Below, in pieces: positions 36,701-49,233 of a DNA stretch of 64,000 nt. This DNA is from Pithys albifrons albifrons (lineage: Eukaryota > Chordata > Aves > Passeriformes > Thamnophilidae), in NCBI RefSeq assembly GCF_047495875.1, contig NC_092459.1, positions 16,477,795 to 16,541,794 on the forward strand, given 5' to 3'. The position numbers and the translations under genes were made by a program. Under the pieces are notes generated by a model, which was not told the origin of the DNA, searched no databases, and saw only the letters and a program-made list of their open reading frames with translations. The stretch's first letter is position 1. Each line of letters opens with the position of its first letter.

Positions 36701-39700
36701 TTGTTAATAGTGTCAGCACTTTGCCATTTTTGCCTTTCCAGGGTGTTGATTTACATTTTCATATATAAGCAGGGATGTGGCAGGTAATGGAGGGATGGAG
36801 GAGTTTCCCCTCCTCAGGGGGAGCAGGCTGCCTTCTTAGGGGTTGGATTTTTCGAAGGCGCTGTGCACTCTGCTCTTCTAAAACTATAACCCTCGTTAAG
36901 TGTCTCAAATCAAAAGACCACCAAAAGAACTGTAGACTATTAATTTGATTAGGTGAAAATGCACTTTAGCCTTTTCCAGTCTGTGAGACTTTTGACTGTT
37001 TCCTTTGCATGTCTCTCAGTCTGAATGGCAAGAGTCTGGGCTTGCTGCTACCAGCTGGAATGAGAACGACTTCTTGCAGCAATTTGCTGGTCCCTGAGGA
37101 CTTGGGACATTTCTATGCCATCCCCCTCATCAGAGAAGTGTGGCATTAATGGCATAGATCTTCCCTCTGAGTCAGTATAGTAGCTGATGCTAGTTAGTAC
37201 TAGAAAAAGTATCAAAGTCATCTGATGAAATAATATATTAAAAAAGAAAATGTCTTCTTAACTCCCTTCAGTAAGCCTGAAGCGGTGGCACTTGTATCTT
37301 AAGGGACATGGAGGGGTGGCCCATGCACTGGCTTCACGGCAGGGGATTCCCCCTTGCTCCCTCCAAGCTTGTGCTTCCTATCTTCTTCTCTTAAGCCCAC
37401 ATACCAGTGATGGGGTGGCCCCACAGGACTTATGGACAAGACCCAGGCTGTGGGTGGCAGTGAGGAGTGCTGTGATTCCCCTCTTTGAGACAGCTGTAAA
37501 TAAGCTTGGATGCAGCTAATCCCTTGAGCCATGATGATGATTTGGGGATCAGATTTTATCTGCCACTGTGCTTCCCATTTGTCTACTAGTGGGATTCTTT
37601 GCAGGCACTTCCAGCCTCTGTTATCCTCAGAGCTTTGTGTCAAATGCAAATATTGTTGTTAATTGCTACTTGCATTACAAGAGCGATTACATCTTGCTGT
37701 TCTTTAATTCCTGATTTATTGATGAATATTTTCAACACTGATTTAGCATAGAGGCTTTGCCAAGGTGAAAATTGACTCTTTGTTTTGCTACTTTGCTGGT
37801 GTCTAATCCATAGCAATTCTTCAGCATTTGCCCAACGACTAACCAATTTTCTTCTTAGTGTCCATGAGAGACTTATTGAAGGTTTGGAATTCCCAGTACA
37901 AGTAAAAAACTACATTACTTTGTTCAGTCTCTTGTTGATACACACAAAGCTGGATCTGTGAAGACATTTTAGTAGCCTAATTCTTTCTGTCGCATTGTTC
38001 ACCAGGGTGTGCCCTCATTAAATTTGCTCAGCATCTCCCCCGTGGAACCACAGTCCACAACACCCTGCTGCCTTCATTAGGTGTGAAAGGGCAAAGCACC
38101 TACGAGTGTCCACATATATATGCACTTGCATATTGACTCAAGTTGCTAATCTGCGTTAAATCCTCATGTGGACACTCTTAGTATTTAAAAATAATTGTAC
38201 TAAAGTAAGTATTATGGAATAGACTTTAGAGCACTTTTGTCCCATGGACTTTTCTACATGAGAAAGTCATAAAAATAGGACAAGAGTTTAAAATTTGTTT
38301 ATTCTATGGGCACAGGGCTGCCTATAATCACTTCAGTTTGCCACTTGGGAAACAATTTTCAAGCTATCTGAAAAGGTTTTAAATACTCATACTCCAGGTA
38401 AATCTGCCCACACAGGAGAGTTAGACCAGAAGATCTAACAGTTAACTATATCAGTGTAAATAAATATACTGGCACCCAAAAGAATCTGTGGTGAAATCCC
38501 AAATTTTATTAATTTAAAAAAAAATCAAGACAGCCACATGTCTAGGTTTGCATAGTTAAATGATATTTAAGACAAAATAAAAGAAATTTTTAGACGAAAA
38601 TCCCCAAATATTTTAAAGGGACCATTTTGCCAATGGAAGCTTTCCTTCATATTTGGATGAAGGCTGATATTCACTTTTCTTTCCTAACAATATTATTTTC
38701 TGAAGATGGCAAAGGCTACTAAAATGGGAACTTTTTGTATCCATCCTTTTTCTAGTATTAAGCTATTCTTCTGACATTTGTAGTTTGATAGACTGATAGA
38801 CTACAGAGAAGCCAGATGCTTTATGGCTTTTCTACATTGCTATTGTCAGATTCTTATAACTGAGTGAATACAGCATGAGAACATAAAACCCTAAGTCTGT
38901 GTTATGCGTTCGCCTGTGCTAAATTAGATCTAGGTCTCCAGAAAGAGACAGAAACTCTAGATGTTGCATGTCTGGGCCGAGACCATGTGTTTCATTCAAA
39001 ATTCACTGATAAAAATGGTAATGATGTGCTTTGAATTTTTTAGGGGTGTTTCCACATTTTCAATGATATTTTCAGCCAAAGTGCCATGGCGAGGCCATTT
39101 ATACCACCCTCTTCCATAAAGATGTAGTGCTACAGCAACTGTGATCTTTCTGTACTTTGCAAGGGAGAAGGCAACAGCAGAAGATGGGGATCCACTTTGC
39201 AATGGCTCTCATGGTTGTGAAACTGAAGGAACTTGAATTTAAACCTCCAGTGAATGACTTTCCTAGAGGTACTGTATTCCAGCAAAATCCACTGCCTTGG
39301 TTTTTTCATAGGATGTATAATCAAATATAATGACACCCATGATAATTTGAAAGTTCTGATGTGCTCACAATTGGGGAGAAAGCATGTTGGAGCTCCTCAG
39401 CATGTCAATGAGTGACCCCACCATCAGACAGCTGTTATTTGATGATGTGCTGTGGAGAAGCCAGATAATTTATGTCCTTTCTACCCCATATTGTTACACT
39501 CCTTTACACACCTTCTGCATCTCTCTCTCATCTCCCATTGGAATATATAGCCCACAGAAATTACTGTAAAATCAGCCATCCATCTGTCAGCTCAGTGGGA
39601 ACAAATTTACTACTTTTTTTGTGAGTTGTTTTTTTTTTTTTCCTAAATAGAGGAGCTCAGTGTTCTGTGGTAGTTTTATCTCACGGTAGTGAGGAGCTGT

Positions 39701-40789
39701 GGTATCATACATATCCCCACTCTTTTAAATCTTTTTATTAAGTCACATATGCACACCTTAGTTGTGATGGAGAAGACAGACTATACATTGCCCTCCTTCC
39801 TAATGTTCTTCCTCATCATTACTTTTCTTCCACTCTTACTCCTCCTTCAAAGTGTAATGGTATGACAAGTTTTTCCAGTAAACTGAGCACTGTCCCAATA
39901 TTTACTTCTGTCATTGCACAGACCTTCAGCTGTCTGATATCCTTGGGAATGAGACTTTCTGTTTCTGTATAAAAGAAAAAGAAAAAAATAAGGGAAAAAA
40001 GTGCTGTTCTGGTGGCTTACCTGTCATTACAACTTTGGCAAAGAACACTACAAATCAGAGACTTTAGAACTTGGAGTGGCTATGTTAGGGGTTAAACAGA
40101 CATTGAGACATTATATTTGGAGATGAATTTGGACTCATCACCATTTATTATAAGTAGAATGAAGGAAAAACATGAAACTATGTTTGATTGCTCACTTGCT
40201 CATCCATCTGCACATACCTGCCAAAGCAGAGGAGAATGCTGCCATTTCACTTTTACACCTGTTAAGCTGTAGGTGATATGTGGGGCTGCAACTACTTAAG
40301 AAATTATTGCAGAACAGATTTTCTGAGAGACAGTGCTGAGTCAACAAAGTTGGAAGGTTTCACAAGGGATATTTATGTATTTATATATCTCTAATCCAGT
40401 CTCACAGGAACTTATTAAAATGTTTTGTTTCAAAAGGTCAGTGCATTATGTTTTGAATATAATTTATTAAATGAAAATTGAAATAGTAAAGCAGAAGCAA
40501 ATATTCTTATCTTTTATTGAAAACCTTATTCAAATACTACTTTTTTTTTACAGAGCATTGCCTTTTTCTCCTTATTTTCCAATCTCAGAATACCTGGGAT
40601 TTCGCCAAGACCAGACAGGTCAGTTTCAGGAAGCTCTTTTGGTGGCACTACCCAACCATCCCATTTCTGCGCAAGTTTCTCTGCCTGTGTAGGAATAAGG
40701 GAAAGATAATACCAAGTCTGTCTGTAGGTATAGATGTTACATGTGTAGACAGAAAAAGAAGTAATGGCCATAAGCCATAATACAAAACA
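33701..40789. other. Unique DNA, no gene seen (7 kb)
   Basis: No recognised gene or transposon. The largest frame, 130 codons at 36086-36478 on the plus strand, lies in a locally GC-richer stretch and has no recognisable motif. A short tandem copy of 'ctagtggtatagat' occurs at about 34135 and 34152. A T-rich run lies near 39607-39642. Two similar ~40-bp segments are present at 38806-38846 and 39454-39493. Confidence 0.5.
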
Positions 40790-41008
40790 TTCCACCTTAA
40801 CATGAGGAAGGACATTTACACCGAGGGTGGCAGAGCACTGGAACAGGCTGTCCAGGGAGGTTGTGGATGCTCCCTCTCTGGAGACATTTAAAACTCATCT
40901 GAGTGTGTTCCTGTGTCAGTTGCTCAAGGTGATTGTGCCTTGGTAGGGCTGGATGATCTCCAGAGGTCCCCTCCAACCCTAACAATCCTGTGATTCTGTG
41001 ATTCTGTG
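40790..41008 (+). mobile_element. CR1 LINE fragment d, 3' end only
   Basis: About 215 bp of CR1 on the plus strand. It starts in the C-terminal part of ORF2 ('ttaacatgaggaaggacatt', 'gcagagcactggaacaggct'), passes 'gggctggatgatctccagag' and ends in the tail 'tcctgtgattctgtgattct'. The tail is little changed. Severe 5' truncation. Confidence 0.94.
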
Positions 41009-41473
41009 TGCCATTAACTGTACTGTTAGAAACATTACTCCAGTTTAAAAAATCTATTCTTTAGAATTTTCTTACTTCTGTGAGTACGCACCTTCCTTGG
41101 AAATTGTGTCGTCCTTGTCCATGAGGTCTTTCCATTCTTTATTTTTTTGCATCTCTTCAAGATGTTAAATGAATGATACTAATATTTGCCACAAAAAGTT
41201 GTAAACGTTTCTGAAGTATTAAAATACAGTAAAACCTGACAAAGCTTCCATCACAACTTGCAAGACTGAGTGCTTATGAAGAAAATAATCAAATGATACC
41301 ATTTTGTTCAAACTTTAATTAACTTTTGTTCAAAAATAGTGCGGTAAACACACACTTAACAGAGAAACAAAATAGATGACATTAATTGCCTTTGACAAAA
41401 GCACTGATGTAAATGAAATTTATTGGAACTGTTGACACGACAAAAAGAATTTTTACAATGATAATTTCTTTAT
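41009..41473. other. Unique AT-rich DNA, no gene seen
   Basis: Short unique spacer between a CR1 tail and an LTR. Nothing recognised. Confidence 0.6.
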
Positions 41474-41478
41474 GCTTC

Positions 41479-42042
41479 TGTCTTGGGTTAAGCTGGCAAA
41501 ATGCCAACTGCCCAACACAGAGAGAAAGACCTTCCCTTCCCCCACCAAGAAAAGTGAGGAAAGGAAAAAACCCCTCAAACTAGGCTTTTGGTTAAATTAA
41601 CTATATATATTTATACAGAAAAGAGAAAATTAAGAGGAACTACAATATAACACACACACACAAGTTAGAAATAACAAGAAATAACTCCCCACTCCCCATT
41701 GAAAACAGATTCTATTACTCTAGATCCATAAGCACCCTAAAAGACACCCAGCAAGAAACAGAAAGTATAATAAAACATTTCTACTTTCCTGATTTCAAAC
41801 AAAATGTAAGTAGCAGCAGCAGCAGCAGGGTCCAAGACAGCAGGGCAGCAGCTGTGTGCCTTGCCTCTACTTCATCCAGGATGGAACTAAGTGAACACCT
41901 CCCACTCCTGTATTTATATCTCAGGTTTGCGTCATCTGGTATGAAATATTTGTTTGATTACTCAGTCAGGTGATATCTGTCTCTTCTAATCTATGTAGAT
42001 CCTCTGAGCCTGCTAATTTGAGGCCTAGCTAAAACTACCACA
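41479..42042 (-). mobile_element. Solo LTR, family X copy 3, 564 bp
   Basis: TGTCTTGGGTTAAGC to AAACTACCACA, with flanks GCTTC (41474-41478) and ACTTC (42043-42047), a 5-bp duplication with one change. It aligns by eye over its whole length with 23249-23814, sharing runs such as 'cagaaaagagaaaattaaga' and 'gtatgaaatatt'-type segments. Minus orientation is preferred because of ATATAAATACAGG on the minus strand near 41906-41918. An AATAAA on the plus strand near 41769 argues the other way, so orientation stays open. Confidence 0.87.
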
Positions 42043-42047
42043 ACTTC

Positions 42048-45000
42048 CTTTGAAACCACTTGCAGAATATGCTGACTGCAAACATATATTTATGGCTGAT
42101 TTCATCCAAGTCGTTGCTGTTCCTGAAGTGGAAGCTATTTTCTAAATAAAGTCTATATTATCTGTGTATCACAGGTCCTTCTGAAGGTTTGAAGTCAGAA
42201 GGAACCAATAAGATCTGCATTACACAACTTCTACAATGTCACAGATGAATTTCTGCAGCTGTGTGACACACCAGTACTGCTCATCTGCTGCTCCAAGCTG
42301 TTCCATTACTGCATTTCACTAAGGGGACTTCAGGTGAAAACTGGCAATAAGGCCAGGACACACTGCTGAATTTGTAGGCTTGTTTCCAAACAGTTGTCTC
42401 CCAGGAGGGCGTTGCTTGTTTGCCCATTCCACAGGGGGAAGCGTGTCTGCCCCTGAGCAGGTGCCCGGGCTGGTGGGTCCAGGCTGGCATGTAACTGGTG
42501 TGTGCTGGTGCACGGGGCACCTGGCTGGGGCTGGCATCTCTCCTGCTCCTGTACAGCAGGACTACCGTGACAAACTGGCAGTTAAAACAGGAGTTTGTGA
42601 GTCTTGGCACTGGTAAATCATCCAAATTTGGCCATTCATCTTTTAACAGATACGTATTTTATTGTTCTGTAGGAAAACTCTGTCAGGCAACTGAAAGATT
42701 TTCACCAGTGAAAAGCAGCCTGCTGTATTTTTGCTTTTATTTTATCCTTGGAACTCAACTGGCATTAAATAACACCATATTTATATTTCTCTGCTTTTAT
42801 TTCTTTGTTTCCAGTTCTTGAAAGTGTCCTTGCCCAGCAAACTGTTTGAGAAAAGGCCTCATACAGTCCTTTGTTAGGACAAAGATGCTGATATATTTTA
42901 ACAGTTGCTGTGAGATTTGGACGTGTATACATTGTACAATTAGCAAAGTCATATCCTGTAAAAGAAATTAGTTATATCAGTGGAAAGGAGGGATATTTTT
43001 GTCAATACTGGGAACAACTGCCAGCATAGCTACTTCAGTCACATATCCCAGCTCTGCCAGTACACCTTTCTCACCCTGCAGCAGACTCTTCTCACTGACC
43101 GCCGTCAGTCACAGAAGGCATATGGTGAACAGTCTTCCCTCTTTTCCAGGAAAAAGGAACTTAGGAATATGTATGGTGCTTTTCTGAATTACAGTCTCTG
43201 CTTTTAAATATATATAAATGAGCAGTTTAACAAGGGAATTTGCATTCTGCAGCCCTCAGCTGGAGCCCTGCCTTTAAATTCAAGGTGTTATCCCTAGAAC
43301 AGCAACATTTTTCTTCCTTGATTGCACCTACCTGATGTTCCTGCAGGCACGTTTCGGAGTACTAGTCATCGTGATTTGCATATCTATTTTAACTCTCCTA
43401 AATTGTGTCTTTACAACAATATGATGACAGAATTTGTCATCCCAAATGACATTCTGTTTCTGGAGGGTCAGTGCTTTGTGTTTTTTGTTTGAAATAGCAC
43501 AAGAGGTACAGCTAAGAGCAGGGAATGAAAAATGGTTAGATCTTACAATCAGCATCAGGAGCCTCCACAGAGGAACAATAGCAATAATAGCAAACATGTT
43601 CATCTGTGAACTCCATAGGATTTCATTAAAAACTGCTTTCTTATCTCTTTAAAAGAATACTTAATATTCTGTTTTCAGTTTAGCAAAAACAACATTTAGG
43701 AATCACCATATTACTCTGGATCAGTATGAGTTTGCCTAATAGATTATTCTGTCCCTGACAGCAGCCAATACTGTCTGTTTCAGAAGAAGGTACAAGGAAC
43801 ACATTAATGATCAATTACAGAAGAATCTGCCTTTTGGGCAGCAATTCACAATTTTTACATGCTAGTCAGTTTTTGCAAGAAGGATACTGGGTGTACCAAA
43901 CCACTACATGCAGATATGAATAATGCGTTTTCTGCTTTCTCTTATAAATGTTCTTTGAGCTGTTTAATAGTTTAAAAGTCAAGGTGGTCCATAATTAAAT
44001 AAATTACGATCCACTAGGTTTTTCTCGTACTTTTCAGGGAGTGGTAAGGTGAAGATGCCTCCATGGCTATTGGGTAAATGATACTTCAGAGTTCCCTTCC
44101 TCTAACAAGAGAGAACTTGAAAGAATCACTCTGGCATTACACTGTTTAGGACCTGAAGAACAACTCAGGGATGTGTGTTTTGTTCCTGTCTTTCCCTGTT
44201 CATTATTGTGGCCTTTGCGGAAGGCTGCATTCCTCACTTTGAGAAATCTTCCAGGATGAATTCATTCTTCCAGACCCTGAATTCCATGTTTTGTGGGTTT
44301 ACATCCATGCTTTGTATAGGACTAAACAGAAATCTTGTAGTTGCAGAAGTGTGAGTTAATATTCCTTGATAATTTCTACTTGTAGCAATGTCCATATGTT
44401 TGAATTTAAGAAAACCTTTTATCCTCATGGAATTCTGATCATTCTAAGATTAGGGCATTTTTTTAACCTACTGAGTAAAAGGTTATGTCTGGTCTTATTT
44501 TGTAGGGTTTACTAAATTCTATTTTTTTAGATTTTTGAGCTTAGATTGATTTTGGGGGGATTGGTAAAGAGATCATGTAGCAAATTTTTCAGATTTAGGC
44601 AGTTTTTAATATAGGAACACTGTATAAGGAATAATATTTTTCCAATGGTTTTAATGTGCCCCATGCTGGAGTACCTTACTGAGAAATAACTAGGAGCTCA
44701 GTTGTTCTGAGGGGCTTTGCACATCTGAAAAATCTTGAGCTCTGAAAGAGAAGGGAGTGAAGAGGAGTAGAGAGATTTTCCATTCTCCAGAGGTAGTGTC
44801 TGACATGAGTTACACCTATTTTAAGTTTTAGATCACATAACCTTTACTCATTTGCTTCTGGTGTTGGGACATTTTTATTGTCATATGGTCTTACTGCTGC
44901 ACTTTTGTGTTGAAAGACCTGTTCTGAGTCATTGCATCTCCTAACAGAAGTCAAATCAAAAAAGAGTCCCATCCAAGTGCTGAACTCAGCATGGTTTGCT

Positions 45001-46202
45001 GCAGAGGCACAGCTGGCCAGGTAGTCCTCTGCAGCTGGGGACAAAGCTGTGAGTCAGAGATCTGCAGGATTTAACCTCGGGGGCAATGGAGCAGCTCATC
45101 TGCCCTTCAGGAAGGCCAGGCTGGAAGAGACTGAGGAGGGATCTTAGCTAACCTAGTAACAGTGACAGCACTGAAAAAGCAAATCTGATTATTATAATCT
45201 TTGTGTCTCTTCTGAATACTATCCAAGCTGTTAGTCTACATATAAAAAAGCGGAATGCCAAGCAAGTCCCCTGTGTATAGTTCTTTTCCCCATTGTGCTT
45301 AATGACTGATCAGTTATATAAAATAGGTACAACTCTCTGATAGTGCTTATGTAAGTACCTGTTTAGCAATCCTTCTGTGAACATCACGTTTTAACTGACG
45401 GAATTTATTAACATTTATATTGCTGTAGAGCTGAGAGGCATCAGCTAGGTTACAGCTATGTTATGCTGGGCACTGTAAAAAGAGAGACTATCAGCATGCC
45501 ACATGAATCCTTGCTCCATATATTTATTTTATTAAATATATCTTGTATATTTGCATTAATGGGAGGTGACAGAACATTGTTAAATTGACCAGCAATTTAC
45601 AGCCTCTTTATTTTTTAATTAAAAACATAAATATGCTTCTATGTAGCAAAGGAGAAGTTTTCTAAAATGAATTCAGAATAACTTAACCAGCTTCATTCCT
45701 TCCACCCACAGCTATAGAGGAATTTTCCATAAAGATATGGAAATAATTTGACTGTTAAAAATATCAAGCAATGAATGAATAACCACTAGCTTTGCTCAGT
45801 TTAGGCTAATATAGCAGTAGGTGAAAGATTAGCTTCCAGTGATACATAAATAATGACTCAAAACTCACAAACAATGCCTTTGTTAGTTATCAAGGAATAA
45901 AACCTCATCTTAACAACCAAATGTAGACTGAATCCTTGTGACTGTCATCTGCTCACAATGCTATGTGAACAGGAGGAAAATTTGGCTTATTCTGTCTCAT
46001 TTAGCAGGACTAACATTATCGCTTACTAATACTTTGAATTTGCAGGTGGTGTGTTTAAGTAATTTCATTTTAACCTACCCTTAAACCAAGAATGGGCACA
46101 TAAATAACCTACAGTGGGTGGCAAGGCTACAGACAGAATAAGCCAAACATTTCTGGTAATTGTGCAGTTTTATGTTAGAACAGGTTTTTTTAAATCTTAT
46201 GA
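42048..46202. other. Unique DNA, no gene seen (4 kb)
   Basis: No recognised gene or transposon. A GC-richer stretch at about 42400-42560 carries frames of 78-114 codons on both strands, none with a recognisable motif. The remainder is AT-rich with short frames. Confidence 0.5.
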
Positions 46203-46207
46203 ACAAC

Positions 46208-46807
46208 TGTGCTGGTTTTGGCTGGGCTAAAATTAGCTTTTTTCATAGTGGCTAGTATTGGGCTATGTTTTGGATTTGTGCTGAACACAGGGTTGATAAT
46301 ATAGAGGGCGGATTTTTTATTGCTGAGCAGGGCTCACACGGAGTCAAGGCCTCTTCAGCTTTTCATACTGCCATACTGGCAGGGAAGATTGGGTGTGCAT
46401 GGGAGAATGGGAGGAGACACAGCTGGGAAAGCAAACCCAAACTGAAGAAAGGGATATTCCATTCTATGTGACATCATCATCAGTATATAAAGTGGGAGGG
46501 AGAAGGCGAAAGGGCAGGACATCTGGAGTGATGGTGTTTGTCTTCCCAAGTAACTATTAGACGTGATGGGCCCTGCTCTCCTGGGGATGGCTGAACACCT
46601 GTCTGCCTATGGGAAGCAGTGAGGATTTTTATTCTTGTGCTTTGCTTGTGTGTGCAGCTTTTGCTTTTCCTATTGAACTGTGCTTATCTCAACCCACAAG
46701 TTTTCTGGCTTTTACCCTTCTGATTCTCTCCCTTATCCCGCTGGTGGGGGAGCAAACGAGCAGCTGCGTGAGGCTTGGCTGCTGGCAGGGGTCACACCGC
46801 AGAGACA
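46208..46807 (+). mobile_element. ERVL LTR, ~600 bp, plus strand
   Basis: A well-preserved member of a common avian ERVL LTR family. It starts TGTGCTGGTTTTGGCTGGG, passes 'agtattgggctatgttttgg' and 'gaacacagggttgataatat', has TATATAAA at 46484-46491 and the downstream block 'tgtcttcccaagtaactatt'. The segment 'cttatctcaacccacaagtt' lies after the polyA-signal region (ATTGAA near 46670), and the element ends around CAGAGACA at 46807. The order of signals fixes the plus orientation. Flanking 5-mers (ACAAC and GTTAA) do not match, so the duplication was lost or the edge is shifted. It is a solo LTR. Confidence 0.9.
46469..46491 (+). promoter_or_regulatory. LTR core promoter: CRE-like site and TATA box
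   Basis: TGACATCA (46469-46476) differs by one base from the palindromic cAMP-response element TGACGTCA and precedes TATATAAA (46484-46491). In this LTR family the corresponding site is TGACGTCA as far as I recall; the G to A change fits loss by CpG decay. Confidence 0.6.
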
Positions 46808-46939
46808 GTTAAGTACCAGATAGATTTTTATATAGATTTTACACAAATAAAGGAATTATCCTCATTATTTTGAATGTTTTATAAAATCTAGCATTTCCTT
46901 TATTCATTTCATGAGATAATAAACCTATTAGGCCTATAT

Positions 46940-47950
46940 GCAAGATGGGCCAAAGAAGGTGTACCCCGATAGACAAGGATGGTAGACCAGGAACAATGGA
47001 TGAGTGGAAGTCTGAGATACTCAACAACATTTTTACCTCAGTCTTCAATGGCAGCCTCTCTTCCAACAACTCCTGAGTGGATGGAGAACAGGATGGAAAC
47101 TACAGGAGCAAAGTCCTTCCCACTGTAAGTAAAGATCAAGTTCATGACCACCTGAGGAGCCTGAATGTAAGTCACTGGGTCCTGATGAGATGTACCCCAG
47201 AGTCCTAAGAGAGTTGACTGGTGTAGTTGTCAAGCCACTCTGCATGATTTTTGAAGTCATGGCAGTCAGGTGACATCCCAAGTGACTGGAAAAAGGGAAA
47301 GATTGTACTCATCTTTAAAAACAGTAGAAAGGAGGACCCTGGGAACTACTGACCTGTGGCCTCACCTCTATGCCTGAGAAGAACATAGAACAGATCCTCA
47401 TAGAAGTTGTGCCAAGGCATATGGAGGACAGGGAGATAGTTTGAGACAGCCAACACAGCTTCACCAAAGACAAATCCTTCCTGACCAACTCTGTGGCCTT
47501 CTGTGATGGAGTGACTAATACAGTGGACAAGGCAAGGGCTACGGATGTCATTTATCTGGACTTCTGCAAAGCCTTTGACATGGTTCCCCACAACATCCTT
47601 CTCTCTATGGATTTGATGAATGAGAAGTTAGATGGATAAGAAAGTGGTTGGACAGTCACATCCAGAGGGTAGTGGTCAATGGCTCAGGGTCCCAATGAAC
47701 ATCAGTGACAAGTGGTGTCCCTCAGGGGCCCGTATTGGTACCTGTGTTATTTAGTATCTTCTATAATAACATAGAAAATGAGATTGAAGGCACCCTCAGA
47801 AAATTTGCAGATGGCACCAAAGTGAGTGGTGAAGTTGACACATGTGAGTGATGGGATGCCGTCTAGAGAGACCTGAACAAGTTTCCCCTGGGAATCTTAT
47901 GTGGTTTAATGTGACCAATTTCAGGATGCTACACCCTGGTCACAACAACC
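46940..47950 (+). pseudogene. CR1 ORF2 reverse transcriptase, decayed, FADD changed to FADG
   Basis: Conserved blocks of the CR1 reverse transcriptase can be followed in order but in several frames: 'SEILNNIFTSVFNGS' (near 47010), '[14 protein letters not shown]' (47560-47600), 'TSGVPQGPVLVPVLF' (near 47710-47755) and the catalytic segment at 47804-47815, which reads FADG instead of FADD. Loss of the second catalytic aspartate alone would abolish polymerase activity. Stop codons lie between blocks. The gene once made the enzyme that copied CR1 RNA into DNA; this copy is dead. Confidence 0.87.
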
Positions 47951-47958
47951 TCTGTTAT

Positions 47959-48247
47959 TGTAGTGGGTTGACCCTGGCTAGACATCAAGTACCCACTAAA
48001 GCCACTCTATCACTGCCCTCTGCAGTTGGAGAGAGGAGAGAAAGTGCAACAAAGCATTCATGAGTTGAGATAGTGAGAAATAAAATATAAATCTTAAAAA
48101 CACCTTCCCCCACCCCTCCTTCCTTTCCAAGTTCCAATTCCTTCCTGCACAGTGGCTCAGGGAGATGGGGAATGGAAGTTACAGTCAGTTCATCACAGAT
48201 TGTTTTTTGATGCTGCTCCGGGAGAGGAGTCCTTCCTCTGCTCCTTG
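47959..48247 (-). mobile_element. Truncated ERVL-type LTR inside CR1 e
   Basis: About 289 bp beginning TGTAGTGGGTTGACCCTGG on the plus strand. Read on the minus strand it is the 3' part of an LTR related to the one at 46208: it contains the counterpart of 'tatctcaacycayg' and ends GGTCAACCCACTACA. The opposite half is missing; CR1 sequence resumes at about 48248. Two explanations fit: a full LTR later cut by a deletion that also removed CR1 sequence, or insertion with rearrangement. No target duplication is visible. Confidence 0.75.
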
Positions 48248-48771
48248 CAGGGAAAAGAAAGCCAAACGTGTCCTGGGCTGCATCAAAAGCACTGTGGGCA
48301 GCAGGTCAAGGGAGGTGATTCTGCCCCTCTACCCTGCCCTGGTGAGACACCACCTGGAGTGCTGCATCCAGCTCTGGGTCCCCAGTGCAGAAGGGACATT
48401 GACCTCAACTCTGGGTCCACAGTACAGAAGAGACATTGACCTGTTGGAGCGAGTCCCGAGGAGGCCACCAAGATGAATAGAGGGATGGAGCATCTCTCCT
48501 ACAAGGAAAGACTAGGAGAATTGGGACTGTTCAGATGGAGAAGAGAAGACTTCAGTGTGACCTAATTGTAGCCTCACAGTACTTGAAGGGAGCCTACAGA
48601 AAAAATGCAGAGAGACTATTTTCAAGATCATGTAGTGATGGAATACGAGAGAATGTCTTCAAGCTGAAAGAGGGTAGGTTTAGACTAGATGTCATGGTGG
48701 TGAGGCACTGGAATGGGTTGTCCAGAGAAGCTGTGGATGTCCCAGCCCTTAAAGTGTTCAAGGCCAGGTTG
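48248..48771 (+). pseudogene. CR1 ORF2 C-terminal part
   Basis: Shows the familiar end of CR1 ORF2: 'gtgtcctgggctgcatcaaa' (near 48268), 'SREVILPLYPALVRHHLECC' (48299-48360), 'ELGLFRWRREDFSVT'-like and 'REAVDVPALKVFKARL' (48724-48771). A ~30-bp duplication at 48390-48440 repeats the 'gcagaagggacattgacctc' unit. The segment stops where the LTR at 48772 begins; the frame runs on into LTR sequence and ends there, so the last 45 codons of that frame are not CR1. Confidence 0.85.
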
Positions 48772-49233
48772 TGTAGGGAAAAAGCTCAGCTGTTGTATCA
48801 GCGAGAGGTTTTCCTGCATCCTGGCCTGCTCATCCCCAATGACACCCCGGGTTTCAGCATCCGTATACCTGGATGAATTCTCACAGAGATAAAGGTCCAG
48901 GCTCCAAAGTGAGTTAAAAGAACATTCAGCATCCTTTATTGGGGGGGTGAACAGCTTATATAATGTTTTCTGGGGTACACGTGAACTGGGACAGCTTAGG
49001 GATAGGTCAAGAGGTCTGTACACAAGGCAAGGGTCTCTTTTCATTGGCTGAAAGCCAGCTACCACAACCTGGCCACGCGCTGGGCAGCCCAACCTCTGGT
49101 GACAGGCCGTCACTGTCTTGGGTTGTTTACCTCCTCCTTCGGGGTGCCCCAAGGTCAGGCTGACCTTGCTAGCTTGCTAGGTCCTAACGTGAGGTCGTGT
49201 ATGTGCAGGGGCTGAGGCCAAGCCTCTTCTACA
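48772..49233 (-). mobile_element. Solo LTR, ERVK-like, 462 bp, 6-bp TSD, nested in CR1 e
   Basis: TGTAGGGAAAAAGC to CTCTTCTACA, flanked by perfect 6-bp duplications AGGTTG at 48766-48771 and 49234-49239. The duplicated bases are CR1 sequence on both sides ('aaggccaggttg' and 'aggttggaatagggctctga'), so the target was the CR1 itself. On the minus strand ATTATATAAG (complement of 48955-48964) precedes AATAAAGG (complement of 48933-48940) by about 20 bp, giving a short R. No internal region remains. Confidence 0.95.
48935..48964 (-). promoter_or_regulatory. LTR TATA box and polyA signal
   Basis: Minus-strand TATATAAG followed ~15-20 bp later by AATAAA (48935-48940), the compact arrangement of short-R LTRs. 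Confidence 0.6.
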
